From assembly GCA_022448945.1 (NCBI GenBank), contig JAKVCV010000029.1:1-40706 (forward strand): a stretch of DNA of 40,706 bases. Reading direction: 5' to 3'. A program made the position numbers and the translations under genes. Position 1 is the stretch's first letter. The number at the start of each line of letters is the position of its first letter. Positions 24,721-34,366 of the stretch are shown here, piece after piece. Origin of the DNA: Saprospiraceae bacterium (GTDB lineage: Bacteria; Bacteroidota; Bacteroidia; Chitinophagales; Saprospiraceae). The notes below the pieces were generated by a model, which was not told the origin of the DNA, searched no databases, and was given only the letters and a program-made list of their open reading frames with translations.

Positions 24721-24728
24721 TAGCTTTG
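24721..24728 (+). promoter_or_regulatory. Candidate -7 box of the E1-beta gene
   Basis: TAGCTTTG matches TAnnTTTG and is followed by T. The -33 box is not clear. It leaves about 75 bases before the ATG at 24806. Confidence 0.45.
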
Positions 24729-24805
24729 TAATTTCATACTTTCTATTTTTGTTGAAATTCATGAAATATTGATACTCAAAGTAAAATTATTAAAAATACA
24801 ATACT

Positions 24806-25789
24806 ATGTCAGTGAGAAAAATTCGTTTTCGTGAAGCCCTCAGAGAGGCAATGTCTGAAGAAATGCGTAGAGATGATAATGTATTTCTTATGGGAGAGGA
24901 AGTTGCAGAATATAATGGTGCATATAAAGTAAGCCAGGGGATGCTTGATGAGTTTGGGGAAAAGAGGATTATTGATACTCCAATTGCTGAATTGGGTTTT
25001 ACTGCTATTGGTGTTGGTGCAGCAATGGGTGGTGTGCGTCCTATTGTGGAATTTATGACTTGGAATTTTGCCGTTCTTGCTTTTGACCAAATTGTTAATC
25101 ATGCAGCAAAAATAAATTCAATGTCAGCAGGACAGTTTAAGTGTCCTATAGTTTTTAGAGGTGGAACAGGATCTGCCGGGCAATTGGCCCAACAGCATTC
25201 TCAAACTTTTGAAAGCTGGATGGCTAATGTGCCCGGTTTGAAAGTAATTTCCGTTTCAAATCCATATGATGCCAAAGGCCTTTTGAAATCTGCTATTAGA
25301 GATGAAGATCCTGTATGTTTTATGGAATCTGAAGTAATGTATTCTGATATGGGGGAGGTGCCGGAGGAAGAATACTTGATACCTATTGGTGTTGCAGATG
25401 TCAAACGTGAAGGTGCTGATGTAACCATTACCTGTTTTAATAAAATGGTCAAAGTAGTTATGGAAGCAGCGGTAGAATTGGAGAAAGAAGGTATATCAGC
25501 AGAAGTTATTGATTTGCGAACAATTAGGCCATTAGATGAGGCTACTATTATTAAATCTGTTCAAAAAACTAATCGCCTGATTTCTGTTGATGAGTCTTGG
25601 CCATTTGCTGGTGTGTCATCAGAAATAGCTTATAGGGTGCAAAAACATGCATTTGATTACCTGGATGCACCAGTAACACGTCTCAATAGTAAAGATGTCA
25701 GTATGTGTTATGCACCTACTTTAGTTGATGAATATTTACCCAATGTTGCAGATGTTATAAAAGCAGTAAAGGCAACAATGTATAGATAA
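24806..25789 (+). CDS. pdhB: Pyruvate dehydrogenase E1 component, beta subunit
   Basis: 327 residues, the usual length of a stand-alone E1-beta subunit. It shows the transketolase pyrimidine-binding fold with the thiamine-contacting Glu in FLMGEEVAEYNGAYKVSQG, and the family blocks RIIDTPIAELGFTAIGVGAA, PIVFRGGTGSAGQLAQQHSQ and VSVDESWPFAGVSSEIA. The C-terminal transketolase domain follows (EVIDLRTIRPLD). With E1-alpha and E2/E3 it converts pyruvate to acetyl-CoA. The other subunits are not in this window, as is common in this phylum, where pdhB often stands apart. A branched-chain 2-oxoacid E1-beta is less likely. Confidence 0.95.
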   Translation: MSVRKIRFREALREAMSEEMRRDDNVFLMGEEVAEYNGAYKVSQGMLDEFGEKRIIDTPIAELGFTAIGVGAAMGGVRPIVEFMTWNFAVLAFDQIVNHAAKINSMSAGQFKCPIVFRGGTGSAGQLAQQHSQTFESWMANVPGLKVISVSNPYDAKGLLKSAIRDEDPVCFMESEVMYSDMGEVPEEEYLIPIGVADVKREGADVTITCFNKMVKVVMEAAVELEKEGISAEVIDLRTIRPLDEATIIKSVQKTNRLISVDESWPFAGVSSEIAYRVQKHAFDYLDAPVTRLNSKDVSMCYAPTLVDEYLPNVADVIKAVKATMYR

Positions 25790-25838
25790 ATAAAATAGAA
25801 AGTTAATCTTTAGGCATTCTATTAATTAAATACTCAGA

Positions 25839-28811
25839 TTAAAAAATATCATAAAACTCTCGTTTTACAGGTACTTCTAGGAACCCTAATGAACCTGGTT
25901 TAACCCTGATAAAGAAATTCCAGGTTTGACGTTCTGGCTGCCAACTTAATCCCATTTGCCAGCAGTGTAGATCTCTTGAAAAAGTAAAATCAGGAAAGGT
26001 AATTCTTTCATCTTTAAAGCTATAGCCAATATTCCCTACCCTGATAGCCCACCCCTTAGATAGGTTAATAGATCCGGATAAAGTAAGTTGATGAGCTGTA
26101 ATAAGGGTTGTGTCGATACCATTTAGGTACTGGTTATTGATAATAAGATTATAACCTATATTTATAGAACGTATTAAATCAAATTGATTTTTGTTTTTGT
26201 CTACTACTGCCTTCTTTTTTTTGAATAGGCTTATAATGTCTTTAGATGTCAAGCTAGTTGATGCAGCAATCGCTATAGAAGTAACCCGCATTAATCTACG
26301 ACTTACATTGAATTCGAATGTATTGATCCTGGAATTGTTTTCAGGGTTAGCAGCATAAGGGTCAAAAGTTGCAGAAAATCGAAGATTAATTTTCTTAAAT
26401 AATGTAGTATATGTGTTAAAATTTAGAGGCGACATATGTAAAGAATCTGCAGCCAAATTTACATTTCCATTTAATGTAGCTGAAGGGATAAGAATAATTT
26501 TTTTATATGGTTCTTTACTTAACGTATCATGTTTTGCTTTATTAACTTTAGCTTCAAATCGAGCTCCCAAAGAATAAGTAAGTAAAGCCGTTTTTCCAGA
26601 AGGAGGAGTGTATGCAAAATAATTGTATCTTATTAGTTGTTCAGGGTAACGACTGTCGTATTGAACCGAATCATAATAATAATCATATGCATTTTCGTAG
26701 TTTGGCGACCAACTGAATCCAATATTAGGTGCAAAAATTCCACGAATTTGCTTTAATGCACCAATGTTGAAAATTCCTGTTGCATAAATTTGGGTGTTAA
26801 TGTTTAAACCTGCATTGAATTGGTGTGTAGTATAAAAACCATAATCTTTATAGGTTTCTACTGTTCCGTAAGAAATAGTATCAGTAATATTAGATTCATT
26901 TATGACAGGATTTGGATCAAGGTATTGTCTGTTTTGGTAGAAAAACCATTTTTGTGAGTAGTTTATTGTCGGTTGAACATTGATGAATTTGAATAATTTA
27001 AACGAGAAATTAATTCTTGGACTATGGGTAATACTGTAATTCATGTTTTTTATAGCTTCCTCTAATCCACCAGGTTGAAATAATGCTGTATCAGTAGTGG
27101 TTAGTGTATTGTTAGCAGACATTCCATAACTAAATCCAATCCTTTCATACCATTTTTGTGTTCCAGCAATGTTTTTTCGTTTAAATGGAAAAATTTGATT
27201 CATATTAAGATTGATCTGTGGGAAATTTATAGTCATAGCATTTGTTTGTGTATTTTGGCTATGAGATAATCGTGCATTGATAGAAAAAGGAGTTCCTAAA
27301 AAACGCTTGCTATAAGAAACATTAGAATTAAAAGTTGCTTGAAGTACACTATTCGCATCATTGAATGTATTTTTATAATAATCTGATGTTCCAAAATTTA
27401 TCGATGCCTGAAAACTTTGACTAGGGTGCGCTTGTGGAGATTGATTATGTGTCCATGAGAAATTAAAACTTTGTTGTAGGTCATATTGTGGTGTTCCTAG
27501 TTCGTCTATTTGAATACGTGTATATCCTAACTTTACGGCCCCACTTCCTTTATATCTGATATTATAATTTGATTGAAATCTGGTTCTTATAGAACCTCTC
27601 ATATAAAAATCGCCAGTAAGCTTTAAGTCAAAGTATTCACTTAAGCCAAGATAAAAACCAATTTCACGAATTCCAGGTCCTATAGTAGGAGAAAAGTCAA
27701 GGTCCATACTCAGGATTAAACCTGAACGTTTATTCTTGGTTATTGGAAAGAAACCAAATGGTAGTAATAAAGGAGTTGGAGAACCCATAATCTCCAGAAA
27801 AGAAGGGCCAACAACTATGAGTTTCCCCGGAATGATTTTTGCCTTGGATGCTCGTATGCCAAAATGAGGGTGTTGGTGATCACAGGTAGTATAAATGCAA
27901 CCTTGACTATATAGTATGTTTTGGGTGTTGTCTATAGTACTATCAGCATCTTTGCTGATGAATTTTGTCGCGTTGGATACCAAATAGCCATCACCTTGTT
28001 GTGTGGAAGCATCGTAAACTTTGCCTTTTTTTGTTTTGAAATTGAATTCTATTCTTCGGCTTGTAAATTGTTGAGATTTATCATCAAAAAATGGACACTG
28101 AATTTCATTTCCTAGACTATCCAATAAACAAGTTGCTGTAGCAACATTAGTTACAAAATCAAATTCTATATATCCGGCCTTTAGGTTGTATTGTTCATAA
28201 AAAACTTCAGCATTGTCGTACATATATACTTTGCGCCCAACCAAGTCGTATATCATAGAATCTGCAGATTCATATTGAACAGGTAAATCAATTGAATCAG
28301 GAGAAAATCTTATTATTTTATTTTCTGTTTTAACAATAGGATCAATTTTAGTTGCAGAATCAATAATATTTGAATCTAGATTGATATATGCACTTATCGA
28401 ATCTAATGGCATTTTAAAAACAGTGTCTACTTCTGGAATAGTATCATCTTTATTAGTTTCTTCTTTAATGGTCAATGGATTGATTAAGTCATTGGATGTA
28501 GAGTCGTTTTTAATTTCACGTTCAATAGAATAGGCAATACTAGTATCTGATTCTGTAGTATTAGTGTTATAATTATTAGAAATTAGAGTTTCCGATGTAT
28601 CTAAAATTATAACTGATTTATTCGAACTGTCTTTAACAGTATCTTTTTGTAAAATCCTTTTCTTTTTTGCATGAATTTTTGCTAGCCTATTTGCTTTTCT
28701 CGCTTCACAAGCCTGTCGAGTATGATAGGGGAAGCCACAATTTGAACAGAAAACTGAACAAAAGACTAAGAAAATTAAAAGCTTGTAATATTTTTTTAGT
28801 TTTAGTGTCAC
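25839..28811 (-). CDS. lptD: LptD-like LPS assembly outer-membrane protein
   Basis: 990 residues. The N-terminus has a hydrophobic export signal (YYKLLIFLVFCSVFCSNCG). A Ser/Asp/Thr-rich linker follows (about 50-175), then an OstA/LptA-like beta-jellyroll region (about 185-340) with paired elements such as VYMYDNAEVFYEQYNLKAGY and YLVSNATKFISKDAD. The remaining ~630 residues form a large beta barrel beginning with LLLPFGFFPITKNKRSGL, the usual start of the Bacteroidota LptD barrel. The protein inserts lipopolysaccharide into the outer leaflet. It is divergent from the cell-wall amidase and MlaD operon, a common neighbourhood in this phylum. The protein is distant from proteobacterial LptD, so the name rests on layout. 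Confidence 0.88.
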   Translation of the reverse strand: MTLKLKKYYKLLIFLVFCSVFCSNCGFPYHTRQACEARKANRLAKIHAKKKRILQKDTVKDSSNKSVIILDTSETLISNNYNTNTTESDTSIAYSIEREIKNDSTSNDLINPLTIKEETNKDDTIPEVDTVFKMPLDSISAYINLDSNIIDSATKIDPIVKTENKIIRFSPDSIDLPVQYESADSMIYDLVGRKVYMYDNAEVFYEQYNLKAGYIEFDFVTNVATATCLLDSLGNEIQCPFFDDKSQQFTSRRIEFNFKTKKGKVYDASTQQGDGYLVSNATKFISKDADSTIDNTQNILYSQGCIYTTCDHQHPHFGIRASKAKIIPGKLIVVGPSFLEIMGSPTPLLLPFGFFPITKNKRSGLILSMDLDFSPTIGPGIREIGFYLGLSEYFDLKLTGDFYMRGSIRTRFQSNYNIRYKGSGAVKLGYTRIQIDELGTPQYDLQQSFNFSWTHNQSPQAHPSQSFQASINFGTSDYYKNTFNDANSVLQATFNSNVSYSKRFLGTPFSINARLSHSQNTQTNAMTINFPQINLNMNQIFPFKRKNIAGTQKWYERIGFSYGMSANNTLTTTDTALFQPGGLEEAIKNMNYSITHSPRINFSFKLFKFINVQPTINYSQKWFFYQNRQYLDPNPVINESNITDTISYGTVETYKDYGFYTTHQFNAGLNINTQIYATGIFNIGALKQIRGIFAPNIGFSWSPNYENAYDYYYDSVQYDSRYPEQLIRYNYFAYTPPSGKTALLTYSLGARFEAKVNKAKHDTLSKEPYKKIILIPSATLNGNVNLAADSLHMSPLNFNTYTTLFKKINLRFSATFDPYAANPENNSRINTFEFNVSRRLMRVTSIAIAASTSLTSKDIISLFKKKKAVVDKNKNQFDLIRSINIGYNLIINNQYLNGIDTTLITAHQLTLSGSINLSKGWAIRVGNIGYSFKDERITFPDFTFSRDLHCWQMGLSWQPERQTWNFFIRVKPGSLGFLEVPVKREFYDIF

Positions 28812-28840
28812 CCAATTATTTAGATTAGGGATAGTGTATT

Positions 28841-28848
28841 CAAAAATA
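28841..28848 (-). promoter_or_regulatory. Candidate -7 box of the lptD-like gene
   Basis: CAAAAATA on the plus strand reads TATTTTTG on the coding strand. A TTG-type box is seen only at a slightly long spacing of about 24 bases (TTTG, 28876-28873). It lies 30 bases before the start codon. Confidence 0.35.
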
Positions 28849-29103
28849 TAAAATCAAGGTATTCTATTACCCCAAAAAACATGAGGTTAGTTTTCTATAT
28901 TCAATTTAAATATATTGTTTAAGCTTTGCTTATATTCAAAAGTACGATTTTATTATTGTATTTGTTATTAGAATTTTTGTTTAACGCATTCTTTAGTTCT
29001 TTTTAACGCTCTTTTAAAATCTCTTAGGCACAGAAGCTTGATAAACATAAAAAAGCTTTGTAAATTAGCAAACGCATTTTTCATCCGTATTTCGTTATTT
29101 TCT

Positions 29104-30357
29104 GTGAAAAAATTAACTTTTCTAACTATATTCTTGCTTGTCTGTTTGCCGTTCTTTTCTGAAACGGCTGGCTTTGATACCTCTAAACCAAACTATATGT
29201 TTACGATTGTAATAGATCCAGGGCATGGGGGTAAGGATAGTGGAGCATCAGGCAGTAAGGTATATGAAAAAGATATAGCGCTTAAAATTGCTTTAAAGTT
29301 AGGGAAATATATAGTCAGTAACCTATCAAATATACGGGTTCTATATACCAGAACTACTGATAAATTTGTGCCTCTTCATAATAGAGTTGCTATAGCTAAT
29401 GATAACAATGCTGATATTTTCTTTTCAATACACTGTAATGCAATGTTAACTAGACCTAGTCCCACCAATGGTTCAGAAACGTATGTTATGGGGTTGCATA
29501 AAGCTAAGGAAAATCTTGATGTTGCTAAAAGAGAAAACAAAGTAGTATTATTAGAACAGGATTACAGTAATAATTATGATGGTTATGACCCTAATTCTAC
29601 CGAAGGACATATTATGCTTAGTATGTATCAAAATGCTTACCTGAATCAAAGTTTATTGCTTGCTCAGAAGGTTGAAAATCAATTTAGTAATAATGTTAAG
29701 CGTAATAGTAGAGGGGTTAAACAGGCTGGGTTTGTTGTTTTGAGAACGACTGCTATGCCCTCTGTTTTAGTGGAGACAGGGTTTCTTTCAAATAGTGAAG
29801 AAGAAAATTATTTAAACTCAGAGAAAGGACAGGTATATATAGCTTCAGCTATGTATCGTGCATTGAAAGAATATACAAATATATTAGCAGAAAAAACGAG
29901 TGATCAATATAAGGCCGCTTCTAAATTACGGGTTAAAAATTTAGATTCACTACAAAACTCAGAAGAGAAAACAAAAAATGTTACTGGGGCTAAGTCACCT
30001 ATTAATACAGAATTACCAAAAACAAACAAACCAATATTATCATTTGATGAAGCTGATTCTCCTAAATCCTATCCCGCTAATTCTGATACTCAAAACACTG
30101 CCCCTAAAATAGTTTATAGGGTGCAGTTGGCTTCACTATCTTCAAAAGCCGATCTCAGTAATAAGAAGTGGTCTGGTGTTGATGGTCTTGAAAGTGTAAA
30201 AGTTGGAAATTTATATAAATGTTTAGTTGGTAAATATAATTCAATAGATCGTGCTATTCAAAGTCAAAAGTATTGGAGGCGTAATGGTTTTCAGGGTGCT
30301 TTCATAGTAGTTTTTAAAAATGGTAAGAAAGTTGCATTTTCAGAGGTTAATGATTAA
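29104..30357 (+). CDS. Secreted N-acetylmuramoyl-L-alanine amidase (Amidase_3) with SPOR-like tail
   Basis: I place the start at the GTG at 29104 because it gives a textbook signal peptide (VKKLTFLTIFLLVCLPFFSE); an in-frame TTG at 29038 would add 22 residues, and no ATG is available upstream of the catalytic domain. The 417-residue protein has an Amidase_3 domain from about 35 to 250 with the zinc ligands and catalytic residues visible in IDPGHGGKDSGASG, VYEKDIALKIA, FFSIHCNAM and VLVETGFLSN. It cleaves the bond between MurNAc and the peptide stem, acting in the periplasm. A linker rich in Lys, Ser and Pro follows, and the last ~75 residues look like a SPOR domain (YRVQLASLS, YKCLVGKYNS), which binds denuded glycan at the division site. 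First gene of an operon with two MlaD genes. Confidence 0.93.
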   Translation: MKKLTFLTIFLLVCLPFFSETAGFDTSKPNYMFTIVIDPGHGGKDSGASGSKVYEKDIALKIALKLGKYIVSNLSNIRVLYTRTTDKFVPLHNRVAIANDNNADIFFSIHCNAMLTRPSPTNGSETYVMGLHKAKENLDVAKRENKVVLLEQDYSNNYDGYDPNSTEGHIMLSMYQNAYLNQSLLLAQKVENQFSNNVKRNSRGVKQAGFVVLRTTAMPSVLVETGFLSNSEEENYLNSEKGQVYIASAMYRALKEYTNILAEKTSDQYKAASKLRVKNLDSLQNSEEKTKNVTGAKSPINTELPKTNKPILSFDEADSPKSYPANSDTQNTAPKIVYRVQLASLSSKADLSNKKWSGVDGLESVKVGNLYKCLVGKYNSIDRAIQSQKYWRRNGFQGAFIVVFKNGKKVAFSEVND

Positions 30358-30587
30358 AAAACAGAAAAGTTTGATTCAAAAAAATGCCTTTTTGTCTTGT
30401 TTGTTTTCTCTAGGCTACTTTCTATCTCAATAGTTACGATTAATTCAAAAGAATTTATTTACTTTGATGTTGTTCGAATAACAATTAATAGAATCAGACT
30501 TCATTTTTATTTTGGTTTGTAAAGATTGAAAACAGGTTGTTAGTCTTGTTTTTGTATGCCAAATATTATTAATGTAATTAACATCGG

Positions 30588-31604
30588 GTGATTTTGAAAA
30601 TATCCAAAGAGGTAAAAACTGGTATTGCAGGGTTTTTGGTTGTATTTCTTTCGTGTTATGTTTTTCTTTATTTGAAACGGCATAATGCTTTTTCAATTAA
30701 TATGATTATTACTGCTAAATGTCAGGATATCGAATTTTTAAAAAAAGGTAATCTTGTACTGATTAAAGGGCGAGATTATGGATATGTAGCAGCCACCTAC
30801 AAGGTAGGGGATGACTTGTATGTTGATATGGATATTGAAACTAGCGTTAAGATCCCACCTTCTGCCAAAGCTGTTATTTCGGAATTATCTTTATTAGGAG
30901 GTCGTACTATTTCAATAGTATATGAAGGATCTTGTACTGATGATTGTCTTCAATCAGGTGCTATTATACCCGGAGAAGTGTATACGATCAAAGAACAATC
31001 TGAAAATTTTGTTGGCCCTGGATTAAAAAAGTTTGGCAATTTGTGTGATTCTATGATGGGGCCTAATGGTTTACAAAATATCCTTGACAATGCATATAGT
31101 TCTATATCAGGACTCGCTAAAACTACTAATGCATTACAACAAAAAATGAAAGGAATGTCTAAAACATTGCCGTTAACGATTAAAAACTTTAAGGCATTGA
31201 CAGAATCTTTATTAAAAACCGATCAGAGTGAAATATCTTCTCCTGTTGAAGATGAAAAAGTGCAATTGGCCCTTGATTCTTTATTAGATAAAGTTGCTTC
31301 TCTTACACAGGATGATATTGATGCAATGACAAAAATATTGTATACTGCTGCTCAAAAACTCCCTGAATTACCTGCAAAAATTAATAAAGGGAATGATATT
31401 TTATTAAAAGCTGATAAAGGCTTAGACGATATTAATAATAAATTGGAAGTTATTCGTATTGATGAACCAGGAGCAATCTCCCAATTACTTTATGATACTG
31501 ATTATAAAGACAGTATTATTTATGAAATTGGAAAAGCTAACACTAAAATTCAAGATATTAGATTGAATCCTGAAAAAAATTTGACATTGAAAAAAAAGAA
31601 ATAG
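30588..31604 (+). CDS. MlaD/MCE family lipid-transport protein 1
   Basis: 338 residues from the GTG at 30588; the TTG at 30594 would give MKISKEVKTGI, which is closer to the usual start of this family, so the true start may be two codons later. An N-terminal membrane anchor (GIAGFLVVFLSCYVFLYL) is followed by an MCE beta-barrel domain (about 38-120) with the pattern GNLVLIKGRDYGYVAATY and PSAKAVISELSLLGGRTISI. A long helical tail rich in Leu and Lys follows (about 140-338). MCE proteins form rings that carry phospholipids between inner and outer membrane. The second MCE gene follows 60 bases later. No permease or ATPase is next to them here. Confidence 0.9.
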   Translation: MILKISKEVKTGIAGFLVVFLSCYVFLYLKRHNAFSINMIITAKCQDIEFLKKGNLVLIKGRDYGYVAATYKVGDDLYVDMDIETSVKIPPSAKAVISELSLLGGRTISIVYEGSCTDDCLQSGAIIPGEVYTIKEQSENFVGPGLKKFGNLCDSMMGPNGLQNILDNAYSSISGLAKTTNALQQKMKGMSKTLPLTIKNFKALTESLLKTDQSEISSPVEDEKVQLALDSLLDKVASLTQDDIDAMTKILYTAAQKLPELPAKINKGNDILLKADKGLDDINNKLEVIRIDEPGAISQLLYDTDYKDSIIYEIGKANTKIQDIRLNPEKNLTLKKKK

Positions 31605-31664
31605 AAGCGACTTAAAATCTTCTATTATTTAAATTATTTATTTATAATCAAAAAATTATTACAC

Positions 31665-32717
31665 GTGCGCAACGAAGTTAAAATAGGTATATTGGGTGTT
31701 TCTGCTTTACTTTTATTGTATTGGGGGAATAATTTTTTAAGGGGAAAGAATGTTTTTTCATCAGACATAGTTGCAAATGCTATCTTCACCTCTGTTGACG
31801 GATTAAATATTGCTGCTCCAGTAACCATTCATGGCTATAAAGTTGGTGCAGTAACTAATATTTCACCTACTGAAGATTATTCTAAAGTTATAGTCGAAAT
31901 CAATATTATTGAGAACACAAAAATTCCAAAAAATGCAAGAGCCGTTCTCGTCCAGCCATCTTTGATGGGAGGGAAAGAGATTTCTTTGCAGTTTGTAGGC
32001 AATTGTGGGGATAATTGTCTTGTTAGTGGTGAAACCTTACAGGGTGATGTGTCAGGAATGATAGATGGAGTTTTAGAAGTTGCTGATCCTTATTTAGGTA
32101 AGATTGATACCATATTAGGCGCAATTTCCAAATTGTCAACAGACGAGAATAAGCAACTAGATCAAACATTTAACGAATTACAATCGGTGATTTCCAATGT
32201 AAAGGTGCTAACAAATCTAGTTAATAATTTGTTGGTGAGCTCCTCTGTTAATATTTCTGTAGCGTTGTCTAATTTAAAAGAAATAACAGGTAACATTAAG
32301 AAAAATAATGGAGAAATTACAGGTATGCTTCAGAATATCAATTTAATAACTCAACAAGTAAAGAATGCTGACCTTGAAACTACCATAGGTTCGGCTAAAG
32401 GTGCCTTGGATAATATTAATGAAGTTGTTTCTGGACTTGAAGAAACATTAGGTAAAGCAAATGTTTTATTGGAAAATATTAGTAAGATTACAGATTTTGA
32501 AGCACAGGATGGATTAATAGCTACCTTGTTTAATGACAATAATTTTAAAGGTGATATTGATGAAGTTGTAGACAATTTGAATCGTTTGCTCCAAGATATT
32601 CGAATACATCCAGAACGTTATAAAACGGTTCTTAGTGGTAAATATAAACCTTATAAATCTCCTGATAATGATCCCAAATTAAAGGATGGGAAGGATCCTA
32701 AACATGAAGGAAGTTAG
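31665..32717 (+). CDS. MlaD/MCE family lipid-transport protein 2
   Basis: 350 residues from a GTG start (VRNEVKIGILGVSALLLLYW). A single N-terminal membrane segment precedes the MCE domain at about 37-115: FTSVDGLNIAAPVTIHGYKV and ARAVLVQPSLMGGKEISLQF are the two most typical blocks. The C-terminal ~200 residues are helical, with repeated N-x-L-x-x-I units, and end in a charged tail (GKYKPYKSPDNDPKLKDGKD). Its sequence is clearly different from the preceding MCE gene, so this is an old pair rather than a recent duplication, and hetero-oligomers are possible. It ends convergent to the gene at 32752. Confidence 0.93.
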   Translation: MRNEVKIGILGVSALLLLYWGNNFLRGKNVFSSDIVANAIFTSVDGLNIAAPVTIHGYKVGAVTNISPTEDYSKVIVEINIIENTKIPKNARAVLVQPSLMGGKEISLQFVGNCGDNCLVSGETLQGDVSGMIDGVLEVADPYLGKIDTILGAISKLSTDENKQLDQTFNELQSVISNVKVLTNLVNNLLVSSSVNISVALSNLKEITGNIKKNNGEITGMLQNINLITQQVKNADLETTIGSAKGALDNINEVVSGLEETLGKANVLLENISKITDFEAQDGLIATLFNDNNFKGDIDEVVDNLNRLLQDIRIHPERYKTVLSGKYKPYKSPDNDPKLKDGKDPKHEGS

Positions 32718-32751
32718 AAATATAATAACTGATTAACTTTTTAAAGGTCTT

Positions 32752-33336
32752 TCAGTAACCAGAAGGGATAAGCGTTGAAGGTTTTTCTAGAGATTTAAAA
32801 CTTTCATAATTGTGTACTATTCTGCTCATTTCTAATCTCGCTATTGGTTTCGTTTTTGGGACGATACAAATGTCAATACCATTGTAAACTTCACTGATAA
32901 TTTGAATTTTGTTTTTGTAGTTTTGGTAGTTTGTGTTTTCTGTTAGATTAACGGATATTGGTTTGTGGTACAGCATATAGATTTTGCCATTTGTTGCTAC
33001 ATTACTATTTGTAGCATTTTGCATTAACCCCAAATCTAATTCGATTGAGCTATTGTTGCTCAAGGTAATTCTACCCATTTCAAGTTGACAATAGCCTTCG
33101 TGTAGAATCCATATTGTGTAATTACCCTTTTTTAGTTTGCCAAACCAATAATTGCCAGCATGATCAGTTTTTGTTTTAGTTAAATACTTATTATCTTTCT
33201 TTAGTATTATTTTGGCATTTTGAAGTGTTTCTTTAGAGAATTGACAATACACCCTCCCGGTTATATATCCTGCTTGGCTATAACAAGTTGTCATTGTAGT
33301 AAAAAGAGTTAGTAAAATCACCAAAAAAGCTTGCAT
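32752..33336 (-). CDS. Secreted carboxypeptidase-regulatory-like domain protein
   Basis: 194 residues. A signal peptide (QAFLVILLTLFTTMTTCYSQ) precedes a CarboxypepD_reg-like beta sandwich at about 24-105 (GYITGRVYCQFSKETLQNAK, KTDHAGNYWFGKLKKGNYTI). The remainder (about 106-194) has no recognised domain and includes VNGID-like strands. Unlike the DUF5686 gene, it has no barrel, so it is a small periplasmic or surface protein. It is transcribed convergently to the MlaD operon and divergently from the HD-domain gene at 33452. The function is unknown. Confidence 0.83.
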   Translation of the reverse strand: MQAFLVILLTLFTTMTTCYSQAGYITGRVYCQFSKETLQNAKIILKKDNKYLTKTKTDHAGNYWFGKLKKGNYTIWILHEGYCQLEMGRITLSNNSSIELDLGLMQNATNSNVATNGKIYMLYHKPISVNLTENTNYQNYKNKIQIISEVYNGIDICIVPKTKPIARLEMSRIVHNYESFKSLEKPSTLIPSGY

Positions 33337-33451
33337 ATGATAAAGTTTAATTTATCGTTTTCTTCTTATATAACGAAAAATAAGTTATTATGTTTTTGTG
33401 TTCCCGATTAATTAGTATAACTGAACCTGAAGTTATTCATTTTGTTTTATA

Positions 33452-34114
33452 ATGTTAAAATTAGAAGTAAAAAAAACATTGACAGCCAAAGAATTGGAAC
33501 TAATGAAGTTGCGATTCTTGAAATTGTGTAATAAAATATCTCTACCTAGAAATATTGCATTGAATTATTTTAAACAACTTAAAGATCTCTATTGTCAAAC
33601 AAACAGATATTATCACAACTTGGTGCATATTTTCAATTTTCTGCATTTGCAAGATGTTTTTTTAGACAAAATAAAACAACCATTGTTATTTGAAATAGCG
33701 ATATGGTATCATGATGTTGTTTATAATGTCAAAAATAATGATAATGAATTGCAGTCATTTTTTTTAGTGCAAGATCATTTTGATAATTTTCTAGAATCAA
33801 AACAAATAATTTATATAGATCATTTAATTATGAGTACTGTTCGGCATTTTCCAAAAGCTAATCATTCAGATATTTTATATTTTCTTGATTTTGATTTGGC
33901 AATATTAGCAACTGATGAAGCTACGTATAAACTGTATAGTGATGCTATTTGGAAAGAATATGAAAGCTGTTATTCTAGGGAAATTTATGAAAAAGGTAGA
34001 ATAAAGGTTTTAAAAAACTTTTTATTACGCGAAAAGCTATACTTTTCTGAAGTATTCAACGAAGAATATGATAAAATTGCAAGGCATAATATTCTATTAG
34101 AATTGAACAGATAA
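33452..34114 (+). CDS. HD-superfamily metal-dependent phosphohydrolase-like protein
   Basis: 220 residues, all helical. The metal-binding pattern is visible: H55 and H59 in NRYYHNLVHI, H87-D88 in EIAIWYHDVVYN, a His in LIMSTVRHF and an Asp in YFLDFDLAILA. This is the layout of the predicted HD phosphohydrolase group that is common as a single gene in many bacteria and hydrolyses nucleotide-type phosphates in the few tested members of the HD superfamily. There is no signal peptide, so it is cytosolic. Its neighbours give no functional hint. The following 250 bases hold no gene. Confidence 0.85.
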   Translation: MLKLEVKKTLTAKELELMKLRFLKLCNKISLPRNIALNYFKQLKDLYCQTNRYYHNLVHIFNFLHLQDVFLDKIKQPLLFEIAIWYHDVVYNVKNNDNELQSFFLVQDHFDNFLESKQIIYIDHLIMSTVRHFPKANHSDILYFLDFDLAILATDEATYKLYSDAIWKEYESCYSREIYEKGRIKVLKNFLLREKLYFSEVFNEEYDKIARHNILLELNR

Positions 34115-34366
34115 AATGAAATTAAGTATTCACTATTTTTTCTAAATTAAATAGAACCAAAAGTGCAACTTAGTAAAATTATTTACGTTATGTGCTTTAT
34201 ACTATTGCATTCATTAGCTGTCTAAATAATAATATATAGAATCTTTTTATACTTTTAAAAAAGTAATTTAAGTAACATATTTCCTTTCTTTTTGATCTTT
34301 CAGGTTTTATTAATGCTTAATTATATTTTTGGTGGTCTTTTGCATATAATAAAGAATTGATAAAGC

